Assembly: GCA_016744065.1 (NCBI GenBank)
Contig: JADGFA010000014.1
Coordinates: 18,090 to 82,089, forward strand
Source: Gammaproteobacteria bacterium
GTDB taxonomy: Bacteria; Pseudomonadota; Gammaproteobacteria; SZUA-229
Length of the DNA: 64,000 bases
Direction: 5' to 3'
Of this stretch, positions 27,309 to 37,458 are shown in pieces; position 1 is the stretch's first letter, and each line of letters starts with the position of its first letter. The translations under genes were made by a program, and so were the position numbers. Under the pieces are notes generated by a model. That model was not told where the DNA came from. It did not search any database and saw only the letters and a list, made by a program, of their open reading frames with translations.

Positions 27309-28889
27309 TTATGCCTGTTCAAAATAGGCCTGTAAATAATCCTCAAAACTCATATTATCTAAAGCTTCTATTTGCTTCTGCTTTGCTATAGATTTCGTTG
27401 CTTCATCACTAAAGAATTTATCACGCTCTTCTGATAAATTTAATTTTGTAAAATATTGGTTATGATTTTCTGACATACGTTTTGCAAAATGGTAAAAACC
27501 CTCTTTTGTTTCGCGCATTTCATTAAGCATTCTTGCTGATGGTGTTAACTCAGGGTCTTTTACCTTTTCAATTTGCCGCTTTAGTGCATCCTGATAAGGT
27601 GTTCCATCTTTATGCTGATCCAGTAACTCACTAACTGACTGCATACCATTAAGTAAATCTCCAGCCCAGTTCTTTAATTTATATTTTTTTGCATTAAGAT
27701 TTAGTTTCAAAGAAGGATCTCGCCCATTATGCGCAACCAGCAATTCATTCTGGTCAATCTCCTCTCTTTCGCTAAAACATATTTGATCACTTTCAGCTAA
27801 CAGGCAAAACAGCATAAATATTTCTATAAAGCGTAATTGCGTTTCATTTATACCAAGCGGATCAAATGCATTTACATCTAACGAACGTAATTCAATATAA
27901 CGTACACCACGTTTTTTTAATGCCACTATGGGTTTTTCATTACCCTGTATAATTTGTTTAGGTCTAACCGTACTATAATATTCATTTTCAATTTGCAGCA
28001 AATTTGCATTTAACTGCTGATATTCACCATTAACCTTAACGCCAATTTTTTCATACTCTGGGAATGGCGTCTCTATAGCACATTGTAATGTTTTTATATA
28101 TGAATCCAGATTCCTGTAACAGGCTTTTACACCACTTTCATTTTCTTTATTGTTCTGGTACCCAATATCACCCATACGCAAAGAAGTTGCATAGGGTTCA
28201 TAATATGTATTTTCATCAAATTCCTTCAAGCGAGTTTCGGCCCCACCAAGAAAAGATTTACATACCGCTGGTGATGCGCCAAACAAATAAGGAATTAACC
28301 AGCCATAGCGCTGTAAATTTCTGACCAGAGCAAAATATTGCTCTGACTGAAAGTCCTTTAAACTCGGTTCATTATCAGCCAGCAGCTCTTTATAAACAGG
28401 CCAGAAACTTTCCGGCAAAGAATAATTAAAATGCACACCTGCAATAACCTGCATTGCACGGCCATACCTGTGACCTAGCCCTCTTCTATAAATACTTTTC
28501 ATCTGGCCCGCATTCGAGCTACCATAATTGGCTATGGGTATACTACTATCCCCTGCCACAACACATGGCATGCTGGTTGCCCAGAGAATTTCGTTTTCTT
28601 CTAATTGTTTATATACATAAACCTGTGAGTCACGAAGAAAATCAAGGACAGACTCAATATGCTCAGATGGTGGTGTTATAAACTCTAACAGGGCCTCTGA
28701 ATAATCGGTTGTAATATAAGGGTTAGCCAGTGCTGAACCAAGCGACTCGGGATGCTCTAGCGGAGAAATCCCCCCCTCAGGAGAAACTCTTAAACTTTCT
28801 TTCTCTACCCCAATTTGCCGACCATTTAATAAGCCGCTTTTATTATAAGCAAAGAGTTCTTTAACTCTGCCCTCTACAAGTTTAAACAA
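27309..28889 (-). CDS. gshA: Glutamate-cysteine ligase, gammaproteobacterial type
   Basis: First and rate-limiting step of glutathione synthesis, joining glutamate and cysteine with ATP. The 526-residue protein aligns with the E. coli-type enzyme: GRQIGVEKESLRV, TTDYSEALLEFITPP, QVIAGVHFNYSLPESFW, and YIELRSLDVNAFDPLGI. Length is typical. gshB is not in the window. Glutathione-linked genes elsewhere in the window (ggt, GST, glutaredoxin) fit a glutathione-using cell. Confidence 0.96.
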   Translation of the reverse strand: MFKLVEGRVKELFAYNKSGLLNGRQIGVEKESLRVSPEGGISPLEHPESLGSALANPYITTDYSEALLEFITPPSEHIESVLDFLRDSQVYVYKQLEENEILWATSMPCVVAGDSSIPIANYGSSNAGQMKSIYRRGLGHRYGRAMQVIAGVHFNYSLPESFWPVYKELLADNEPSLKDFQSEQYFALVRNLQRYGWLIPYLFGASPAVCKSFLGGAETRLKEFDENTYYEPYATSLRMGDIGYQNNKENESGVKACYRNLDSYIKTLQCAIETPFPEYEKIGVKVNGEYQQLNANLLQIENEYYSTVRPKQIIQGNEKPIVALKKRGVRYIELRSLDVNAFDPLGINETQLRFIEIFMLFCLLAESDQICFSEREEIDQNELLVAHNGRDPSLKLNLNAKKYKLKNWAGDLLNGMQSVSELLDQHKDGTPYQDALKRQIEKVKDPELTPSARMLNEMRETKEGFYHFAKRMSENHNQYFTKLNLSEERDKFFSDEATKSIAKQKQIEALDNMSFEDYLQAYFEQA

Positions 28890-29370
28890 TGACTTTTCCT
28901 GGAATCATGACTGTATCTATGCCGCAACACTAGAGGCTAGACTATTACAGTATTTAAGAACACGCTAAAATGAGCAGCTTATAACAGGATGCTCCATCTC
29001 TCAATACATAGGGCGTTTCTGGCCAATATATAATTTTCTGAACGGATATAAGCCGTAATTGCAATATGCTAAATGAAAATAACAGCACACCACCAGAAAA
29101 CCTCGATAGCACAGTAATCGCCCACTGCATAGCTTATCCAGCGATATTATCAGGCCAGGCCGCACACACTACTATTATTTTTTTCATCCATTATCAGCAT
29201 AATTTAAAAATGTGGCCTTAATCACAAAACACCTGAAAACCAGAAGCATTTCATATTTGATCAGAGATACCCGGATTAATTGATAATGATCAATATCTAA
29301 CACAGGCTTATTTAATACCCTTTATGCTCGAAAATGTTTAATTACACGGCCTTAACAACCGGGTGTGCAC
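28890..29370. other. Intergenic region between gshA and a small unknown gene
   Basis: No convincing open frame on either strand. It should hold the gshA promoter on the left and, near the right end, the FNR-type site described separately. An AT-rich tract with a T-run lies around 29175-29190. Nothing else is recognised. Confidence 0.6.
29280..29293. promoter_or_regulatory. FNR/ANR-type binding site
   Basis: TTGATAATGATCAA matches the FNR consensus TTGAT-N4-ATCAA exactly. Its centre is 84 bp before ATG 29371. A TAATAC sequence at 29313-29318 could serve as a -10 element, placing the site near -40, the class II activator position. The match alone is suggestive; chance occurrence in AT-rich DNA is possible. 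Confidence 0.55.
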
Positions 29371-29694
29371 ATGGAACAAAATCAACACAATAATAGCAGT
29401 TTAAATAAAGCGTCAGCCTCTCAACGGCCACAGGACACTATTCATATTAAAGGAAAATACGAAATCATTCTTAACTGGTATAAGGTTAATGGTAAGAACC
29501 TGCTGGATGAAGAGATCCTCACGGGATTACAGATAAGTACTTTACTGAAGATTTTAGGTAATCCCATCTGGAATGATATTTATCACTGTTGGGCCGTTGA
29601 AGCTAAACATATACCTAACTTACAGGCTTATGTTCAGCATCAGTTTAATCCTGACAAATTCACCTACTTTATAGAAGCCTATCACAATCAATAA
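29371..29694 (+). CDS. Small cytoplasmic protein, unknown function, possible FNR target
   Basis: 107 residues from ATG 29371, with GTG two codons upstream. The N-terminal 30 residues are polar (N, Q, S, H-rich) and probably disordered. A compact region follows with aromatic-rich segments (KYEIILNWYKVNGKNLL, GNPIWNDIYHCWAVE, NPDKFTYFIEAYHNQ). No signal peptide, membrane helix or known motif is seen. It stands alone between divergent and convergent genes, behind a perfect FNR-type site. Confidence 0.6.
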   Translation: MEQNQHNNSSLNKASASQRPQDTIHIKGKYEIILNWYKVNGKNLLDEEILTGLQISTLLKILGNPIWNDIYHCWAVEAKHIPNLQAYVQHQFNPDKFTYFIEAYHNQ

Positions 29695-29725
29695 GCTGTT
29701 TTGATAAAACTACAAACAGGTATTA

Positions 29726-30262
29726 TTATTTTAATTCCTGCATAAGTAACTTTGCTTCACTCACGAGCGGATGGTTGGGGTTTTCATCAATAAACGCCTT
29801 AAACGAAGTATTACTTTTTGCGACGCCCCCCATTGCTCCCATAGTAAGCGCTTCAGCAAATTGTGCATTTGGTTTCAGATCACTTTGGGGGTATTTATTT
29901 ATAAAGCCACTAAATGCCTGATTAGCATTCTCAATAGCGCCATTATCAGCCATACTTTGCGCCTGCGCAAAATCCTCCAGTTGTTTCATAAATTGCTTAT
30001 CACTGGTTTTATCACCTTTCCAGTAAGGCTGTAATATTGTGCTGGTCGTTTCCGCACCCCGCACACCCATAGTTACTGTTACATTTCTCAACCTGGTTTC
30101 ACTTTTTGGGCTTATTGCCTTAAATTTATTCCACACGGTATAAAACAGACCTTTAAACGCATTGTTTTTTTCAGCCTTAATCGAATCATTAGAATCAACC
30201 GGTTCCACAGCCATCAATGGCGCAGACACAAACAACATACTAAATAAAATTAAAAACTTCAT
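29726..30262 (-). CDS. Exported small helical-repeat protein, unknown function
   Basis: 178 residues. ATG 30262 is chosen because GGAG stands 6 nt upstream; two ATGs just upstream lie inside that site. A signal peptide (MKFLILFSMLFVSAPLMA) is followed by an alpha-helical region whose second half resembles TPR/YbgF-type repeats (NANQAFSGFINKYPQSDLKPNAQ, SNTSFKAFIDENPNHPLVSEAKLL). It lies 23 bp downstream of the giant NHL/TPR gene on the same strand, so the two are very probably one operon and may act together in the periplasm. Confidence 0.72.
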   Translation of the reverse strand: MKFLILFSMLFVSAPLMAVEPVDSNDSIKAEKNNAFKGLFYTVWNKFKAISPKSETRLRNVTVTMGVRGAETTSTILQPYWKGDKTSDKQFMKQLEDFAQAQSMADNGAIENANQAFSGFINKYPQSDLKPNAQFAEALTMGAMGGVAKSNTSFKAFIDENPNHPLVSEAKLLMQELK

Positions 30263-30285
30263 TTCCATCTCCATTAAGAATACTT

Positions 30286-33200
30286 TTAACGACTTAATAA
30301 CTGGCTAATACCAGCATATTTTTCAGATATATCCTGACTAATCATACGAGCTTCATCAAATTTTATTCGCGCATCTTTCAACTGCCCCAATTGATAATAT
30401 GACATAGCTATATTTACTTTAACACCTGGATCATTAGCTGCCAGTTGCTCCGCGTAACTGTAGGTTTCAATTGCCTGATCATATTTCCCTTTTGAATAAT
30501 AGATATTGCCACGATTATTATATACGGCACTATTATCAGGGCTTCTCTCAAGAATCTGTTCAAATGTTTTATCCGCCTGAGAATACAATCCATTCTTTGC
30601 ATATATAATAGCCACCTGCATCAGGGAACTTATATCATCTGGATGTAATGAAGCCATAACTTCATAGGGCTTAATCAGACGATCCAGGCTTTTTTGCATT
30701 AATATATTTTGTTCTCTATTTACCAGTGGCTTTACTTTTGCTTTATCCGGTACATCAATTGTATAAGTTGCAGGCTTTAATGTAACCGGAAGGAAATATT
30801 GCCAGGCATTTGCAAGTGAAATGCTATTCAATGTTTTTTCTTTTTCAAACTTATGATATTTACGCGCGCCTTCCGTCCATGCCTCAGAAAATGAAGTCCC
30901 TATCATGGTCGCTTCTATGGGTATCCATATATTCCCATCGTGCTCAACCATCAGGCTATCCTGCAAACTAATACGCGCTTTTTCTTCAACACTAACCCCT
31001 GAATCAAACATCATCAGTAAGTGTCCTGGCACATCAAGTATCGCTGTTTTTATACCTAAATTTTCCAGCCCTGCACTCATTAAAACAGACAGGTCATCAC
31101 AATCGCCACTTTTAACTTTTAGTGTTTCACGACTAAACTGAACATAATCCACACGGTCGTTGTTAAGTTGTGAATACGGGCTGTTAGGATCAACGACATA
31201 ACGAATACCGTGAGCACTATAAACATCAAATAATGTCATTGCACTAACAAGATTATCACTCAATGGACCCGATTTGGGTTTATTCTCATTAATGGCCTGA
31301 CGCACAAAATCACGCAAGGTATCGTCCTTAGGTGTTACAAAAGAGCCAACCATATTTGAATCTGACCATATTATTGCGTTTTTCCCATATATAGTCATGG
31401 GTTGAGTTAGTCTTATCGCATCATTTTTCCCATCACGAACAAAGCTCAATGCCACCTCTACCTGTACGCCAGTATCTTCATCAATCTCAAGTATCTGATT
31501 ATTAAACGAAGCTAATAAATCAATTTCCTGAGTTTCATTCGCCGCTAAATTTGGAATTTCTCGCGTTGTAGGAAAATCCATATAACCTTTAATAGAAAAA
31601 GTTATTTTTAAATTACCATAATCAACACCACTAATATTTTGAATACGAACTCTCCCCACAGGCTTATTTGCATATTGCTTATAGGCCGCTGAGAAGACTT
31701 GATCCAGCTTCAAATCTTTCAATACAATTTGTGGTGCATTTGATTTAAATTCAAGTGATTTTTTCTTTTCTGCATAAGCCTTATCCAGTAACAGCTTGTT
31801 ATCTGCATTAGGCTCTAATGCCACAGCTTTATCATAAGCCGCAATTGACTGATCAAATAATCGTCGCTTTAAAAACAGACTGCCTAATAAAACATGGGGC
31901 CGATATGAGCTAGAGTCTAAAAGAGCGGCTTTTTCCAACTGAATTTTAGCCTGATCAAATAAATTATTTTCACTATAAAGCGCTCCCAGGCCTAAGGTTA
32001 ATTTCAGTGAATTTTTTTGCTTCTCCATTGCCTGTTTCATATAGTCAATAGACTTGCCTATTTTACCCTGCTTATTTGAAATGGCAGATAACAGCACAAA
32101 GGGTTCTATTTCATCTTGCTTTAACTTACCGGCTTCTTTTGCCTGTATAAATGCCCGGTTATAGTCAGTCGCTTTAAACAATGCATTCGCCAGTAACATG
32201 CTTACCTGAAAATCATTTCGACGTAATTTAACTGCATTTCCAAACTGCACTACCGATGCTTTATATTGCTGCGAGTTAAATTCAAACTGGCCCAGTCGAA
32301 GCGCTGCCTCAAATGACAACGGGTTTGCTTTTACTGCTGACTCAAGTGTTGGCCGCAATTTATTTTCCTGGCCCATTGCCACATAAATATCAGCAAGCGC
32401 CAACCATGCAGCGGCATGCTTTTTATCTAGCCTTGTCGCCTTAACCAACGCCAGCAATGCCTCACCACTCTTGCCTTCTGCCTGCGCAACCAACCCCAAC
32501 AAATATTGACCTTCAGCCGCAGCCTGCTTCTGATCACCCATTGAATCCACAAGTGAACCCGCAAGTGAAATAGCAATTGTTTTAACCTGCGCATATTCTT
32601 TTTTATCAAGCCATGTTTTTGCTAGAGCTAACTTTGCGTCCATATGCCCTTTATTTATTCCAAGTGCCTTTTTAAAATATTCAATAGCTTCATCTGCTTT
32701 ACCGAGTTCGTGCATAATCAAGCCACTTCGATACCAGACATCTGCATTATCTGGTGCAATTTTAGCGGCTTTTTCAAACTCCTCTAACCCTTTATCTATT
32801 ATGCCTAACTTCACATAAGCATCAGCCATTAAGAAATGAGCTTCTATACTATTACCATTACGCAACAAAGCTTCTTCAAGGCAGGTTACGGCGCCAACAG
32901 GATCACCCAACTTCAGACTAAGCTCGCCACAAAAAACATAGGTATCATCTTCAGCGGTTTTCTCTTCAATGACTTTATCAATAATCGCTTTAGCCGCAAT
33001 ATAATCTTCAGCCGCCACCAATGCTTTTATCTGCAAGTTTAAACCCTGATTTTCATAACCTTTAATATTCGACATTTCACGAAACGCCAAAACAGCCGCA
33101 TCAATTTTATTTAATGCTAACAGGCTAATACCAAAATACTTTAACGTTTCTGGCTGTTCTATATTTTCTGCTATAACAGGCTTAAACAGCTCCACTACTT

Positions 33201-35325
33201 TTTTATATTGTTTATTCTGAAAAAACTTATACCCTTTAATAAACACATCCTCTTCTACACGTGAAAACTTTCCCTGCGACCCCAGCCCGGTAAAAGCATT
33301 TATTTTATAAAAAGATTTAGCTATGTTATCTTTATGCGCTATCACAGCTTTATTTTCGTAGACCTGTGTTACAAACACATAATCCCCATTCTCTGTGTTT
33401 GATCCATAAACGTTATACCCTTTTACAAACGATCCTGGAACAGCGCTCCAGACTATCCTGCTTTCCTTAACACTGCCCACAACGGCTAAGCCGCCAACTT
33501 TCGCGGGGACCTGCAAATAACTGAAGTTTAATAATCGGCCTTTATCCTCATCATAAACACCTATCAGGGTTCTTTTTGATTTAGCCACACTTATATTTTT
33601 AGGCTCTTTCAGCCCGGCATCAGATTCCAGCTTTGAAGCGAATGATATTATTTTTTTCGGCCCATTATAAACCTGTATTGAATAAGGGTTGTTTTCTGTT
33701 CCACATAGCACATACAGGTTATTATCTGCATCTATTGCAAGATCATATATTTCATTAAATGGCGCATCTTTTTTATTTTCACCGCCTAAAGAATATAAAT
33801 GCTTCCGGTATTTTGAAAACACATGGAGTTGTTTTTTGTCTTTATCTGCTACAAATATATTCCCCTGAGTATCGACCACAACCGCTACTGGCTCAGACAA
33901 CAACGACACTTCACTACCCTCAGTGTTTTCAATTTTATCCAGATAGACTCCATCACCTGAAAATATTTGAATTCGACTATTTCCTGTATCCGCAACATAT
34001 ATTTTATCATGCCGCATATATACCGATAACGGTGAGCTTAGCTTACCTGCACCAGCCCCCCTTCCACCATAACCTTTTTCTTCAAATTTTTTATTTCCAT
34101 TTACATCATAAATTTTTATTCTCTCTCCATCCAGAACAACAACGGTATTGCCACTTACAGATGCCGCCTCTGGATTTTCTATTTTTGCAAATTCTTTTAT
34201 TAATTTACTCTTTTTAGAATATAAACTCACGCTACTTCTGTCACGGTTTAAACACAGAGCATTACCATCGTCCAGTTGATACGCCCGATCACACTTCATT
34301 CTTATAGGTAAATATCGTGTTACGGTAGGCAAGCGAATCTGCTCTGCAGTTTTTCTGCTCTGTAATGGAATTTTATATATTTCAATTTTTTTATTTTGAC
34401 TATCGGCTACAGCAATACGTCCATCCCTGAGCACTAATAATGAAGTGATTTTATTAAACTGAGCCCGCTCTTCTCCTTTGCTACCAAATGCATTTAGTTT
34501 TTTCTCACTCTCCCAGTCAATCTGATAAACCCGACCGTTTCTGGAATCGGCAAGGTAGATTAAGCCTGTTTCATCAATTGCCATTGTCGTAAATTCAGCG
34601 TCACCACCGAGCATTTTTTCAAGATTTTTATGCTTCAGGCGTTTAATTAAGTCTCCGTTATGATCAAAAACAACCAACTGACCTGCATTTATATTTTCAA
34701 ATACATATATTCTTTCCTGGCTATCAACAAACACCTGTGTAGGCCGCTTTAATCGCTGCTCTTCTTTTAAACCTCTTTTCCCCAGGGTCGCTAGAAACAC
34801 CCCATCGGCTCCAAATACGGAAATACGATTATTATCAGTATCCGCAATATATATTCGCCTGTTATTTGAATAGACTATTCCCTCCGGGTCCGATATTTCA
34901 CCTGCACTGGAGCCACTTTGCCCCATACGCACAACCAGATCCCCATCACGGGTAATGACGGCCAACTTACTGCCACTTGTATTGCTTACCACGAGCATGT
35001 TTTCACCCGCCAGACTCAGCCCGCCTAAACGCCCTGAACTAAAAACTTTTGCTGAGCCCGTTAAGGACTTATATATAATGCCATTTTCAGATAATTGAAT
35101 TAACTGACCGGTGTCTTTATCCGCAGCAACAATAACGTTATCACTTAATTGCACCATTGAAACTATCTGGCCAAATGATTTATTACTGGCAGGTTTAAAC
35201 GTTTTATCTAAACTAATTGCCGCCTGTAAAGAGGAATAAGAAAACAAATAGAGAGACAGAAAAAAGAACAAATATCTGTATGGGTTTAAAATACGTTTAT
35301 TCGTTTTACAAATTAAAAACATCAT
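30286..35325 (-). CDS. Giant exported protein: NHL propellers, FN3-like, TPR array, transglutaminase-like domain
   Basis: 1,679 residues from ATG 35325 (AAGGA upstream; an in-frame TTG nine codons earlier is less likely). A signal-type helix (LFFFLSLYLFSYSSLQA) is followed by NHL-like blades at about 40-320 (IYIADTDNNRISVFGADGVF) and 430-550 (IYVADTGNSRIQIFSGDGVY). A fibronectin-III-like segment lies at about 605-690. A TPR array runs at about 700-1200, then a beta-sandwich near 1220-1330. A transglutaminase-like domain has SGDCDDLSVLMSAGL (Cys) and DVPGHLLMMF (His), and TPRs close the protein (AVYNNRGNIYYSKGKYDQAIETY). Presumably periplasmic or surface; function unknown. Confidence 0.85.
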   Translation of the reverse strand: MMFLICKTNKRILNPYRYLFFFLSLYLFSYSSLQAAISLDKTFKPASNKSFGQIVSMVQLSDNVIVAADKDTGQLIQLSENGIIYKSLTGSAKVFSSGRLGGLSLAGENMLVVSNTSGSKLAVITRDGDLVVRMGQSGSSAGEISDPEGIVYSNNRRIYIADTDNNRISVFGADGVFLATLGKRGLKEEQRLKRPTQVFVDSQERIYVFENINAGQLVVFDHNGDLIKRLKHKNLEKMLGGDAEFTTMAIDETGLIYLADSRNGRVYQIDWESEKKLNAFGSKGEERAQFNKITSLLVLRDGRIAVADSQNKKIEIYKIPLQSRKTAEQIRLPTVTRYLPIRMKCDRAYQLDDGNALCLNRDRSSVSLYSKKSKLIKEFAKIENPEAASVSGNTVVVLDGERIKIYDVNGNKKFEEKGYGGRGAGAGKLSSPLSVYMRHDKIYVADTGNSRIQIFSGDGVYLDKIENTEGSEVSLLSEPVAVVVDTQGNIFVADKDKKQLHVFSKYRKHLYSLGGENKKDAPFNEIYDLAIDADNNLYVLCGTENNPYSIQVYNGPKKIISFASKLESDAGLKEPKNISVAKSKRTLIGVYDEDKGRLLNFSYLQVPAKVGGLAVVGSVKESRIVWSAVPGSFVKGYNVYGSNTENGDYVFVTQVYENKAVIAHKDNIAKSFYKINAFTGLGSQGKFSRVEEDVFIKGYKFFQNKQYKKVVELFKPVIAENIEQPETLKYFGISLLALNKIDAAVLAFREMSNIKGYENQGLNLQIKALVAAEDYIAAKAIIDKVIEEKTAEDDTYVFCGELSLKLGDPVGAVTCLEEALLRNGNSIEAHFLMADAYVKLGIIDKGLEEFEKAAKIAPDNADVWYRSGLIMHELGKADEAIEYFKKALGINKGHMDAKLALAKTWLDKKEYAQVKTIAISLAGSLVDSMGDQKQAAAEGQYLLGLVAQAEGKSGEALLALVKATRLDKKHAAAWLALADIYVAMGQENKLRPTLESAVKANPLSFEAALRLGQFEFNSQQYKASVVQFGNAVKLRRNDFQVSMLLANALFKATDYNRAFIQAKEAGKLKQDEIEPFVLLSAISNKQGKIGKSIDYMKQAMEKQKNSLKLTLGLGALYSENNLFDQAKIQLEKAALLDSSSYRPHVLLGSLFLKRRLFDQSIAAYDKAVALEPNADNKLLLDKAYAEKKKSLEFKSNAPQIVLKDLKLDQVFSAAYKQYANKPVGRVRIQNISGVDYGNLKITFSIKGYMDFPTTREIPNLAANETQEIDLLASFNNQILEIDEDTGVQVEVALSFVRDGKNDAIRLTQPMTIYGKNAIIWSDSNMVGSFVTPKDDTLRDFVRQAINENKPKSGPLSDNLVSAMTLFDVYSAHGIRYVVDPNSPYSQLNNDRVDYVQFSRETLKVKSGDCDDLSVLMSAGLENLGIKTAILDVPGHLLMMFDSGVSVEEKARISLQDSLMVEHDGNIWIPIEATMIGTSFSEAWTEGARKYHKFEKEKTLNSISLANAWQYFLPVTLKPATYTIDVPDKAKVKPLVNREQNILMQKSLDRLIKPYEVMASLHPDDISSLMQVAIIYAKNGLYSQADKTFEQILERSPDNSAVYNNRGNIYYSKGKYDQAIETYSYAEQLAANDPGVKVNIAMSYYQLGQLKDARIKFDEARMISQDISEKYAGISQLLSR

Positions 35326-35468
35326 GAAATCCTTATACACCGAATAGAGCAAACCTTACTTATCTTTTGCTCCGAATAACCTAGCATAACTATTTATAGC
35401 CCAGAAGATACTCTGTTTTTAAACTATATTTATTAATAACTGCCATCAATATAACTAGAAACCTAAAA

Positions 35469-35915
35469 ATGAATAAAATTCAACCACTTAGCTTCCCAGT
35501 AAATAACTGGGAACACCTGTATTCTTTACAGAAAGCAATATCACATAATGATCAGCTTACCGGTAGAAAGCTCAGCTTAAGCGGTCAGATTTCAAATCAG
35601 CCTTTTTTACAAAATCAGGCGACCCAAATAGATATTAATTTTATACAGGTAGATCAGCCCCCCGACTACCCCCTCACCGGCTCGGACACCCATGAACTGG
35701 GTACCATCACACTTACAGAGCAACAACTGAGCACCAGTATCAAAATTGACCGAAAAGTATTTGAGGAACTACGTATGAACCTGATGGAGTACGCCGACAT
35801 TGATGGCATACACATAATGGTCACTCTAGGACTGCTAAGTAATGAAAAACACTGGCATAATGGAAAAACACTACAGATCATTCAACTCGACTACGCAATG
35901 AAGGGTAATAGCTAA
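35469..35915 (+). CDS. Unknown protein upstream of a HIT-domain gene
   Basis: 148 residues, soluble, with no signal peptide or membrane span. Beta-rich central region (LGTITLTEQQLSTSIKIDRKVFEELRMNLMEYADIDGIHIMVTLGLLS). I do not recognise the family. Its stop codon overlaps the HIT gene start by one base (ATG at 35915), so the two are coupled. Divergent from the giant NHL/TPR gene. Confidence 0.65.
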   Translation: MNKIQPLSFPVNNWEHLYSLQKAISHNDQLTGRKLSLSGQISNQPFLQNQATQIDINFIQVDQPPDYPLTGSDTHELGTITLTEQQLSTSIKIDRKVFEELRMNLMEYADIDGIHIMVTLGLLSNEKHWHNGKTLQIIQLDYAMKGNS

Positions 35916-36322
35916 TGCCATTGACACTACACGCCCAGTTACAGGCGGACTGCCATATGCTCGGAATGACAGGTGACTGTATTTTATTGTTACATAAAAA
36001 TGCCCTTATCCCCTGGTTTATACTCGTGCCGGATACAGCAGAAAAAGAACTGTTTAAATTAGGGGCTGAGCACCAAAATAGAATACAGACATCTATAAAC
36101 AGTCTGGCTCATTTTGTAGAACAGCAGTTTAAAACGGACAAACTTAATATAGCGACTATTGGCAATATTGTATCCCAGTTACATATACATATAATCGGTC
36201 GATTTACGGATGATTTTTGCTGGCCAGCACCAGTCTGGGGCCAGGCAGGCTCCGCTGATTATACTGAAGGGAAATTACAGAATATTAAACAGGCTTTACT
36301 CGATAAGAAATTAATCGAGTGA
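35915..36322 (+). CDS. HIT-family nucleotide hydrolase/transferase-like protein
   Basis: 135 residues. The histidine triad region reads SQLHIHIIGRFTDDFCWPAPVWG: the first histidine of the usual H-x-H-x-H is replaced by Gln, as in a recognisable bacterial HIT subgroup that keeps the catalytic central His and the PxPVWG ending. HIT proteins hydrolyse nucleoside phosphoramidates or dinucleoside polyphosphates. Translationally coupled to the unknown upstream gene. Confidence 0.85.
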   Translation: MPLTLHAQLQADCHMLGMTGDCILLLHKNALIPWFILVPDTAEKELFKLGAEHQNRIQTSINSLAHFVEQQFKTDKLNIATIGNIVSQLHIHIIGRFTDDFCWPAPVWGQAGSADYTEGKLQNIKQALLDKKLIE

Positions 36323-36435
36323 CGCACCTCTCCACATGCAAGAGCAAGGGAGCAAAAAAACTGAACCTACGCTCGTTGTACGCCACATAACAATAGTATT
36401 TTTAATATTATCCATCAACGCCTGATAGCGATAAG

Positions 36436-37284
36436 TTACTCAGACCATTTGTCCAGATAACGAAGAAGGATCTGCTGGTTCTCTTTTTGAGAAAGCATAC
36501 GATTATGCCCCCCCTGTGCCTTTTCTTTATATTTTTCACCCGTCGCATTTTCATATAGGCGAGTAACATGATCAGCAGCAATGATCTGGTCATCGGCGCT
36601 ATAAATAAAAAGTTTAGGCTTATCCGGTAATGATGCAACATAATCCACAGGGTTATATTCTGTACTAATCATCAGCGATGCGGGCCATTGAAACGCCCAG
36701 GTCAGCCATGAGTTATCCAGCATCTCTCTGGTAATCTGACGATAGTCACTAAACGGTGACACGAATATCATGCCATCAATATTCTCTGGATGTCTGGCTA
36801 AATTATAAACACCCATACTTGCCCCCATACTATGCCCTAGAATAAATAACTTTTTCTTTGAAGGTGCACGAGAGACAACATATTCCCTGGCACTTTGAAT
36901 ATCATCCATCACACCCTCTATTTGTGCTTCCCCCTGCGATTTGCCATAACCACGATAATCAAAAATAAAAACATCATATTGATACTGTGTTAGCCAGTGA
37001 ACGAAGCCTGAGTGTGTGCTTATATTTTCACCATTACCATGCAAAAAAAGTATGGTTGCCTTTGACTTTTCATCTGATGGAAACCACCAGCCATGCAAAT
37101 TAAGCCCCGACATGCCTTTAAAATAGATATCTTCATACTTAATATGAAATTGCTCAGGTGTTGCAACATGTTGTTTTAGTGGTTGAAAAAAAACATTTGT
37201 ACAGGCTGTTATCTGTAGGACGATAAATATAATAACCACCCGATAAACATATAATAACCGGCTTTTAATAAATTTAATTTGCAT
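36436..37284 (-). CDS. Alpha/beta hydrolase, probable lipoprotein
   Basis: 282 residues. An N-terminal signal with lipobox ITAC (Cys at about residue 28) predicts membrane anchoring in the envelope. The hydrolase fold is intact: LFLHGNGENIS (oxyanion region), nucleophile elbow GHSMGAS, an Asp in YSADDQIIAADH and a His in GGHNRML. It resembles the BEM46/YfhR-like serine hydrolases. Substrate unknown. Convergent with the HIT gene. Confidence 0.85.
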   Translation of the reverse strand: MQIKFIKSRLLYVYRVVIIFIVLQITACTNVFFQPLKQHVATPEQFHIKYEDIYFKGMSGLNLHGWWFPSDEKSKATILFLHGNGENISTHSGFVHWLTQYQYDVFIFDYRGYGKSQGEAQIEGVMDDIQSAREYVVSRAPSKKKLFILGHSMGASMGVYNLARHPENIDGMIFVSPFSDYRQITREMLDNSWLTWAFQWPASLMISTEYNPVDYVASLPDKPKLFIYSADDQIIAADHVTRLYENATGEKYKEKAQGGHNRMLSQKENQQILLRYLDKWSE

Positions 37285-37458
37285 TATACTTCACTACTTT
37301 GGGGCTCCAGGGGGAGATCGGAGAGGTTCCAGGAAATATCAAAAACGTGACCTATCTTAACATCCTACTGTTGCATAACCAGCCTAAACTGCTAGTATTG
37401 GCATTGGATACAATGCCTGTTATGGCAAATACTTAAGTAATTAACGGAGAAAAACAAG

